Both the position numbers and the translations under genes were made by a program. From assembly GCA_964437335.1 (NCBI GenBank), contig CAYTGL010000012.1, positions 11,207 to 75,206 on the forward strand: a stretch of 64,000 nt of DNA, given 5' to 3'. Position 1 is the stretch's first letter. Each line of letters opens with the position of its first letter. This document shows positions 58,656 to 64,000 of this stretch, piece by piece. Source of the DNA: JAITWN01 sp964437335. Its GTDB lineage: Bacteria > Pseudomonadota > Gammaproteobacteria > SZUA-140. A model generated the notes under the pieces. That model did no database searches and was not told the origin of the DNA. It was given only the letters and a program-made list of their open reading frames with translations.

Positions 58656-60263
58656 ATGGCGCTAGTCAAGACAGATGATGTAGTCCTGCCCGCGCGAGGC
58701 TTTTACGGGCTGCCGTTGCTGCGCCAGCTCGGGCTCATGGCGGGGCTGGCCGCAAGCGTCGCAATCGGCGTGGCCGTAGTGTTATGGTCGCAGCAGCCCG
58801 GCTACAAGCTGCTGTACAGCAATCTCGCCGACCAGGATTCGATCGCGATCACCGACTCGCTGCAACAGGCCGGCATCCCGTATTCGTTTGCAAACGGAAC
58901 CGGCACCATTCTCGTGCCGGAGAGCAGCGTCCATGAGGCCAGGCTGAAACTGGCCGGCGAGGGCCTGCCGCGCGGCATAGGCGGAGGTTTCGAGCTGCTG
59001 GAGAACCAGAAGGGTTTCGGTGTCAGCCAGTTCATGGAAAACGCGCGCTATCAGCGGGCGCTGGAGGGCGAACTCGCGATGACAATCGCCGCGATCAACA
59101 GTGTGCGCAGCGCCCGTGTGCACCTGGCGATACCGAAGCAGACCGCATTCGCGCGTAACCAGAAGCAGCCGACCGCGTCGGTGACCGTCGATCTCTATCC
59201 CGGCCGCAGCCTCAATGACGGCCAGGCGGCTGCCATCAGCCATATGGTTGCCGCGAGCATCCCCAATCTCGAGGTCGAGCGTGTAACGATCATCGACCAG
59301 AGCGGCCGATTGCTGACCAATGGCAGCGTCGACGGCAATGTGCGCCTGTCTGCGAGCCAGTTCGACTATAGCAAGCGCGTCGAGGAGCACTATATCAAGA
59401 GGATCGAGGACATTCTGACGCCGATCACCGGCTTCGGGGCGGTACGCGCCCAGGTCAACGCCGATCTCGATTTTACCGTGACCGAGCAGACCCAGGAGTC
59501 ATTCAATCCCGATCAGAGGGCCATCAGGAGCGAACAGATTCTCGAGGAAACCGTGACAGGTGCGCGCAGTCTTCCGATCGGTGTTCCGGGCAGTCTGTCG
59601 AATCAGCCGCCGCCGGTCACCGGAGAAGCGGTCAACGAAGAGCAGGCCGAGAGTCCGACTTCCAGCAGCCGGCGCAATATTCGCAACTTCGAGCTCGACA
59701 AGACCATCAGTCATACCCGGATGAACGGCGGAGTCGTCCGCCGCATCTCGGCCGCGGTCGTCGTCGATGACCGCTTGTCGGTCAACGACGCGGGAGAAGC
59801 GGTGCGCACACCGCTCAGCGAGAACGATCTGAACCGTATCACGCAACTGGTCAAGGAGGCGATCGGATTCAATGAAGATCGCGGCGACAGTGTCAATGTC
59901 ATCAACGCATCATTCTCGTCGGGACCGGAAATCGAACCGCTGCCGGAGCCTTCGGTGTTCTCGGGAGTCGATGTCTGGGGGGGGCTGAAGCAGGTGCTGG
60001 CGTTCGCGCTCGTCGCCGTGCTGATCTTCGGGGTGCTGCGCCCGGTGCTGCGTGAACTCGCAACCAAGGGCCGCTCGCAGCCATCCCTGTTAGCCGACGG
60101 CGTCGAGGTCGTGGATGACCAGTTGAGCCTCGGGAGCGGCGGCCGTTCCGCCTTGCCGCGGGGCCAGAACTTTGACAACAACATCGAAACCGCGCGTTCG
60201 CTGGCGTCGCAGGACCCAAAGCGCGTCGCCCAGGTCGTCAGAAACTGGGTGTCGACGGAATAG
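58656..60263 (+). CDS. fliF: Flagellar MS-ring protein FliF
   Basis: A 535-residue inner-membrane ring protein. TM1 is LGLMAGLAASVAIGVAVVLW (about 28-47), and the YscJ-type ring domain follows (PGYKLLYSNLADQDSIAITD). TM2 is VLAFALVAVLIFGVLRPVL near residue 455. The short cytosolic tail ends SLASQDPKRVAQVVRNWV, the FliG-binding segment. AGGAG precedes the ATG. Confidence 0.95.
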   Translation: MALVKTDDVVLPARGFYGLPLLRQLGLMAGLAASVAIGVAVVLWSQQPGYKLLYSNLADQDSIAITDSLQQAGIPYSFANGTGTILVPESSVHEARLKLAGEGLPRGIGGGFELLENQKGFGVSQFMENARYQRALEGELAMTIAAINSVRSARVHLAIPKQTAFARNQKQPTASVTVDLYPGRSLNDGQAAAISHMVAASIPNLEVERVTIIDQSGRLLTNGSVDGNVRLSASQFDYSKRVEEHYIKRIEDILTPITGFGAVRAQVNADLDFTVTEQTQESFNPDQRAIRSEQILEETVTGARSLPIGVPGSLSNQPPPVTGEAVNEEQAESPTSSSRRNIRNFELDKTISHTRMNGGVVRRISAAVVVDDRLSVNDAGEAVRTPLSENDLNRITQLVKEAIGFNEDRGDSVNVINASFSSGPEIEPLPEPSVFSGVDVWGGLKQVLAFALVAVLIFGVLRPVLRELATKGRSQPSLLADGVEVVDDQLSLGSGGRSALPRGQNFDNNIETARSLASQDPKRVAQVVRNWVSTE

Positions 60264-60272
60264 GCGCCCCCG

Positions 60273-61298
60273 ATGTCGACTCAGGATAAAAAGGCCCAGC
60301 AGGGCGCCGTCAGCGGTATAGAACGCGCCGCGATCCTTCTGCTCAGCATTGGTGAGCATAGTGCGGCCGAGGTACTGAAGCTCATCGGTCCGCGCGAGGT
60401 GCATAAAGTCAGTTCGGCAATGGCAGGCTTGCGCAATGTATCAACCGAGCAGGCCAACGCGGTATTGAATGAGTTCGTCGATGCAATCGGTCGGGAAACT
60501 TCCTATGGCGTTGGTTCCCATGACTACCTGCGCAATATCCTCGTCAAGGCGCTTGGCGAGGATAAGGCCGGCAACATCATCGACCAGGTGCTGAAAGTCG
60601 AGGATTCCTCCGGCCTCGAACAGCTCAAGTGGATGGACTCGCGCTCGATCGTCGAGGTTGTCAAGCTTGAGCACCCGCAGATTATTGCAGTCGTGCTGTC
60701 CTATCTCGACAGCGAACAGGCGGCGGAAGTGCTGTCCCAGCTTCCGGAGAAGCTTAGGGCGGATGTGTTGCTGCGCGTCGCGGTTCTCGATCGCCTGCAA
60801 CCTTCAGCGCTGCAGGAACTGAACCGGGTCATTGAGGAACAATTCCTCGGCAATTCGCTCGCGAAATCGTCCGGGCTTGGCGGCGTCAAGACGGCGGCGA
60901 ATATTCTGAACCTGATGGACGCCTCGCTGGAGGGGAACATCATGGAACAGGTGACCGAATACAGCGCGGAACTGGCAGAGAAGATCCAGGATCTGATGTT
61001 CGTGTTCGATAACCTCGTCGATATCAGCGATCGCGGCATACAGTCCCTGCTGCGCGAGGTCTCATCCGAAACCCTGGTGCTGGCGATGAAGGGCGCCGAC
61101 CAGAGGCTCAAGGAAAAGATCTACAAGAACATGTCGAAACGCGCCGGCGAGATGCTGCGCGATGATCTGGAGGCCAAGGGCCCGGTGCGCCTGAGCGAAG
61201 TCGAGGCGGCACAGAAGGAAATCCTCGCGATTGCGCGTCGCCTCGCCGAGGCCGGAGATATCGCACTGGGTGGCAAGGGTGGAGAAGAATTCATATAA
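60273..61298 (+). CDS. fliG: Flagellar motor switch protein FliG
   Basis: A 341-residue C-ring protein that meets the stator. The N-terminal FliF-binding domain begins AAILLLSIGEHSAAEVLKLI. The middle domain has the EHPQ motif (LEHPQIIAVVLSYL). The C-terminal torque helix carries charged residues in DRGIQSLLREVSSETLVLAM. It starts 9 bp after fliF, with no good ribosome site, so coupling is likely. Confidence 0.95.
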   Translation: MSTQDKKAQQGAVSGIERAAILLLSIGEHSAAEVLKLIGPREVHKVSSAMAGLRNVSTEQANAVLNEFVDAIGRETSYGVGSHDYLRNILVKALGEDKAGNIIDQVLKVEDSSGLEQLKWMDSRSIVEVVKLEHPQIIAVVLSYLDSEQAAEVLSQLPEKLRADVLLRVAVLDRLQPSALQELNRVIEEQFLGNSLAKSSGLGGVKTAANILNLMDASLEGNIMEQVTEYSAELAEKIQDLMFVFDNLVDISDRGIQSLLREVSSETLVLAMKGADQRLKEKIYKNMSKRAGEMLRDDLEAKGPVRLSEVEAAQKEILAIARRLAEAGDIALGGKGGEEFI

Positions 61299-61953
61299 GG
61301 TCATCAGCAGCGGGCCCGAGTCCGCTGCGGAGTGCCGGCCCTGGGTGATCCCCGAGGTCACGGCGCCGGGTTCGCGCGCGGGCGGGCATGCCGATGCCGG
61401 TGGAATCATGCTGACCGCCGGTCGCATCGAGGAGATTCAGTGCCAGGCACGTCAGGAGGCCTTTGATCTGGGCAGGAAGGAAGGTCTCGAGCAGGGCAAG
61501 GCGGATGCCAGCGCGCAGGCCGACCGCCTGTTGGCGATCATGCGCCTGCTCGCAGCGCCGCTCGAGGAGATCGACGAACGCGTAGTCGAGGAAGTCACGC
61601 AGCTCGCGCTGGCGATTGCCCGTCATGTGATACGTCGCGAGATCAAAATGGATCCACGCCAGATCCTCGGCGTGGTTCAGCAGGCGGCAGAGGCGCTGCC
61701 GGTCTCGGCGCGACGCGTGCGACTGTTATTGAATCCGGAAGATGCGCACATCGTCCGCGAGATTATGAACCTGTCCTCCGAACGCAATGGCGGCTGGGAA
61801 TTGATAGAGGATCCGGCGATCAGCCGTGGCGGCTGCCGGGTCGAGACCGAGAGTTCGCGTATCGATGCAACCATCGAAAAGCGGCTCGCCGCGATCGCCG
61901 CCGAGCTGCTCGGCGGTGACAGGGAACGGGATCATGACGCCGGCGGCAACTGA
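61279..61953 (+). CDS. fliH: Flagellar export regulator FliH
   Basis: A 224-residue partner of the FliI ATPase. The central helix has EAFDLGRKEGLEQGKADASA with GxxxG-type repeats, and the C-terminal domain binds FliI (LALAIARHVIRREIKMDPRQ). A GTG start at 61279 overlaps the fliG end by 20 bp, with GGGTGG upstream; a TTG at 61231 would extend the overlap. The end overlaps fliI by 20 bp. Confidence 0.88.
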   Translation: MEKNSYKVISSGPESAAECRPWVIPEVTAPGSRAGGHADAGGIMLTAGRIEEIQCQARQEAFDLGRKEGLEQGKADASAQADRLLAIMRLLAAPLEEIDERVVEEVTQLALAIARHVIRREIKMDPRQILGVVQQAAEALPVSARRVRLLLNPEDAHIVREIMNLSSERNGGWELIEDPAISRGGCRVETESSRIDATIEKRLAAIAAELLGGDRERDHDAGGN

Positions 61954-63343
61954 ACGTAGCGTGCTGTGGCAGCGCCGCATTGCCCTGGTCAGGACAAGGC
62001 TCTCGGATCATTCGCCGCTGATCGTAGAAGGGAAGATCACGCGCATGGTCGGGCTGACGCTCGAGGCGGCCGGCTGCCAGGCCGCAATCGGCGATCGCTG
62101 TCTCGTCGAAAATCCGGGCGGCCGTCCGATCGAGGCTGAAGTGGTCGGTTTCTCGGCCGACAAGACCTACCTGATGCCAAGCGGCGATATCCGCGGACTG
62201 GTGCCGAACGCGCGCGTAACGCCGACCGGCAAGATCTACGCCGCCGCGGTCGGTGATGCGCTGCTCGGCCGCGTCATCGACGGCACCGGCAATCCGCTCG
62301 ACGGCCGCGGCCCGGTGCGCACGACCGCGACGTATCCTCTGCTCGGCAGGCCGGTGAATCCGCTGGCGCGTTCGCTGATCGATGAGCCGCTCGATGTCGG
62401 CGTGCGCGCGATCAATTCGCTGCTGTCGATCGGCCGCGGCCAGCGGCTCGGGCTGTTCGCCGGCAGCGGCGTCGGCAAGAGCGTGCTGCTCGGTATGATG
62501 ACGCGGTTCACTGACGCCGACGTCGTCGTCGTCGGCCTGATCGGGGAGCGCGGACGGGAAGTCAAGGAGTTTACCGATCGCATTCTCGGCCCCAGAGGAC
62601 TCGCGCGTGCGTGCGTCATCGCGACGCCGGCGGATACCCCGCCAATGCTGCGTCTGCACGGGGCGATGCTGGCGACGAGCATCGCCGAATATTTCCGCGA
62701 CAAGGGGCTCAAGGTGCTGCTGCTGATGGATTCGTTGACCCGCTATGCCCAGGCCCAGCGCGAGGTCGCGCTGGCGATCGGCGAGCCGCCGGCGACGCGC
62801 GGATATCCGCCGTCGGTATTCGCGAAACTGCCGCAACTGGTCGAGCGCGCCGGCAACGGCGAGCACGGGGGTTCGATCACGGCGCTGTATACCGTGCTGA
62901 CCGAGGGCGACGATCACCAGGATCCGGTTGCCGATTCGGCGCGCGCTATCCTCGACGGGCATATTGTGCTGTCGCGCGACATCGCGGATGCCGGGCATTA
63001 TCCGGCCATCGATATCGAGGCATCGATCAGCCGCGTCATGAACGAGATCATCGGGGAGGATCATCGCCGCCAGGTAATGCGGTTCCGGCAACTCTACTCG
63101 AATTATCGCAAGAATCGCGATCTGATCAGCGTCGGGGCATATACGAAGGGGAGTGACCCGCGCATTGATGAGGCGATTCAGTATTGGCCGCAACTGACAC
63201 GGTTTTTGCAGCAGGACATGAATGAGCGGGTGACGTTCCAGGACGGATTGAAGATGCTCGAGAATGTGCTCGGCGATGCACGCAAGCAGGCGGCGCCTGC
63301 CAAGCCGGGGAATGAAGCGAAACAGGGGACTAAACGACAATGA
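61934..63343 (+). CDS. fliI: Flagellum-specific export ATPase FliI
   Basis: A 469-residue F1-beta-like ATPase. Walker A is GLFAGSGVGKSVLL, Walker B is LKVLLLMDSLTRYAQAQREV, and the catalytic Glu lies in VGLIGERGREVKEF. The C-terminal domain contacts FliJ and the export gate. It delivers substrates to FlhA/FlhB. ATG 61934 begins the conserved part. The stop overlaps the fliJ start (ATGA). Confidence 0.95.
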   Translation: MTPAATERSVLWQRRIALVRTRLSDHSPLIVEGKITRMVGLTLEAAGCQAAIGDRCLVENPGGRPIEAEVVGFSADKTYLMPSGDIRGLVPNARVTPTGKIYAAAVGDALLGRVIDGTGNPLDGRGPVRTTATYPLLGRPVNPLARSLIDEPLDVGVRAINSLLSIGRGQRLGLFAGSGVGKSVLLGMMTRFTDADVVVVGLIGERGREVKEFTDRILGPRGLARACVIATPADTPPMLRLHGAMLATSIAEYFRDKGLKVLLLMDSLTRYAQAQREVALAIGEPPATRGYPPSVFAKLPQLVERAGNGEHGGSITALYTVLTEGDDHQDPVADSARAILDGHIVLSRDIADAGHYPAIDIEASISRVMNEIIGEDHRRQVMRFRQLYSNYRKNRDLISVGAYTKGSDPRIDEAIQYWPQLTRFLQQDMNERVTFQDGLKMLENVLGDARKQAAPAKPGNEAKQGTKRQ

Positions 63344-63792
63344 CCCGATCCGATCGGCTGGAGCCCATTGCGGGGCTGGCGAGGAACAGGGAAGACAGTG
63401 AGGCCATCGTGCTGGGCCAGGCGCGCCGGCGCTGCGAGGATCAGGAGCGCAGGCTGGTCGAGTTGCAACAGTTTCAACGCGAGTATATCGAGCGCTTCCA
63501 GGCGCTCGGGCAAACCGGCATCGATATACGGCGGATCAATGAATATCGCCGTTTCAACGAGCGTCTGTCCGAAGTCATCCTGCAGCAGCAGAAGCTGCTC
63601 GATGAGAGCCGGCGTCTGCTCGAGCAGCAGAACCGTAACTGGACCGAGGCAAGCGCGAAGCGACGTGCGCTCGACAAGACGATCGACCGCTTTCGGAGCG
63701 AGGAGGCGGTGCATGCGGGGCGCCGGGATCAGCGTGAGGCCGATGAGCAGGCGCAGCGGATGCGGTCCTTGTTTGAGGGCTTTGGTTCATGA
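63340..63792 (+). CDS. fliJ: Flagellar export protein FliJ
   Basis: A 150-residue coiled-coil protein (EDQERRLVELQQFQREYIER and LEQQNRNWTEASAKRRALDK) that sits in the FliI ring like the gamma subunit of F1. Length and position fit. The fliE operon seems to stop here: 8 bp past the stop begins a fold-back repeat, and no fliK appears within the remaining 200 bp. Confidence 0.92.
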   Translation: MTRSDRLEPIAGLARNREDSEAIVLGQARRRCEDQERRLVELQQFQREYIERFQALGQTGIDIRRINEYRRFNERLSEVILQQQKLLDESRRLLEQQNRNWTEASAKRRALDKTIDRFRSEEAVHAGRRDQREADEQAQRMRSLFEGFGS

Positions 63793-63799
63793 GGAGGAG

Positions 63800-63914
63800 G
63801 CATCAGGCGGCCGGCGATCCCTGTTGCGGAACACGCGTAAATACATCCGTGTAGCTCTCCGCCGCATCCCTGCGGCGGAAGGTTCCGCAACAGGGATCGC
63901 CGGCCGCCTGGTGC
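63800..63914. repeat. Fold-back repeat, copy 2
   Basis: Inverted arms of 33 bp with one mismatch (63800-63832 and 63882-63914) enclose a 49-bp core in the reverse orientation. Read on the minus strand the core has a hairpin CCGCCGC-AGGGAT-GCGGCGG, then AGAGCTACACGGATGTATTT. It begins 8 bp after fliJ and likely ends that operon. The arms (CAGGCGGCCGGCGATCCC at the inner left) share nothing with copy 1. Confidence 0.85.
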
Positions 63915-63937
63915 GCTGAATATAAATATAATCCTCA

Positions 63938-64000
63938 GCCGGTGGTCTATTCCGGTGACAGGACCTTCGCCCGCAGGGATGCGGGCGAGAGCTACAGGGA
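63938..64000. repeat. Fold-back repeat, copy 3 (cut by window edge)
   Basis: The core CGCCCGC-AGGGAT-GCGGGCG (63968-63987) followed by AGAGCTACAGGGA runs off the window. The bases before it (CCGGTGGTCTATTCCGGTG, then ACAGGAC) are the presumed left arm. The right arm should lie beyond the edge. Confidence 0.65.

Noticed and set aside
61820..63340. Minus-strand ORF of 506 codons
   Set aside because: Antisense to fliI; composition is that of a mirror frame.

Overview
The window is a GC-rich chromosomal segment of a Gram-negative, polarly flagellated gammaproteobacterium. The evidence is the FleQ/FleSR/sigma54 flagellar hierarchy, an FlgH/FlgI L- and P-ring, SthA, periplasmic lipoproteins and an RND pump. 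The genus cannot be fixed from sequence alone; the gene order resembles Chromatiales/Halomonas-type flagellar loci. A run of 10 N at 15246-15255 marks a draft or metagenome assembly.

Region 1 (1-9.7 kb) is mixed accessory and housekeeping content. Two DUF1993 paralogues about 3.9 kb apart flank a secreted helical-repeat protein, a wHTH-MNT/HEPN pair of toxin-antitoxin type and a lipase-like alpha/beta hydrolase. They are followed by yajD, two SAM methyltransferases, a class V aminotransferase with a small Rossmann protein, a NUDIX hydrolase and a secreted kelch protein.

Region 2 (9.7-23.7 kb) is transport and envelope: DUF924, a DsbA-like/NhaA antiporter fusion, a periplasmic mini-catalase, a MexEF-like RND pump broken by the assembly gap, DUF1428, a Na/Pi cotransporter-family protein, a second NUDIX, an L,D-transpeptidase and a SHOCT-like membrane protein.

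Region 3 (23.8-30.6 kb) is the most unusual metabolic locus. It is a tightly overlapping minus-strand operon of a C39-like peptidase, an RLAN/RimK ATP-grasp ligase, a GCS2-type carboxylate-amine ligase and an N-formylglutamate amidohydrolase, preceded by an M42-like peptidase and a small membrane protein. A second M42 peptidase, of the NAGGN-osmolyte-associated type, is divergent. Together they look like a system that makes, trims and recycles a small glutamate-containing peptide or amide.

Region 4 (30.7-35.4 kb) holds sthA, a small membrane protein, a TraB/GumN protein, a beta-propeller protein, a two-TM protein and tRNA-Ala(CGC).

Region 5 (35.5-63.8 kb) is one flagellar locus. flgA, flgM and flgN run leftward; flgBCDEFGHIJKL, fliC, flaG, fliD, fliS, fliT-like, a PilZ-like gene, fleQ, fleS, fleR and fliEFGHIJ run rightward. 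I find sigma54-type -24/-12 elements before flgA, flgB, fleS and fliE (weaker before fliD) and a sigma28 element before fliC (weaker before flgM), which fits FleQ/sigma54 -> FleSR -> FliA/FlgM control.

A hidden structural feature is a family of fold-back repeats at 33263-33382, 63800-63914 and, cut by the window edge, from about 63938. A conserved core of about 50 bp (GC hairpin plus a GAGC...ACAGGGA...GTATT tail) sits between long inverted arms whose sequence is different at every copy. Both complete copies lie exactly at operon 3' ends.
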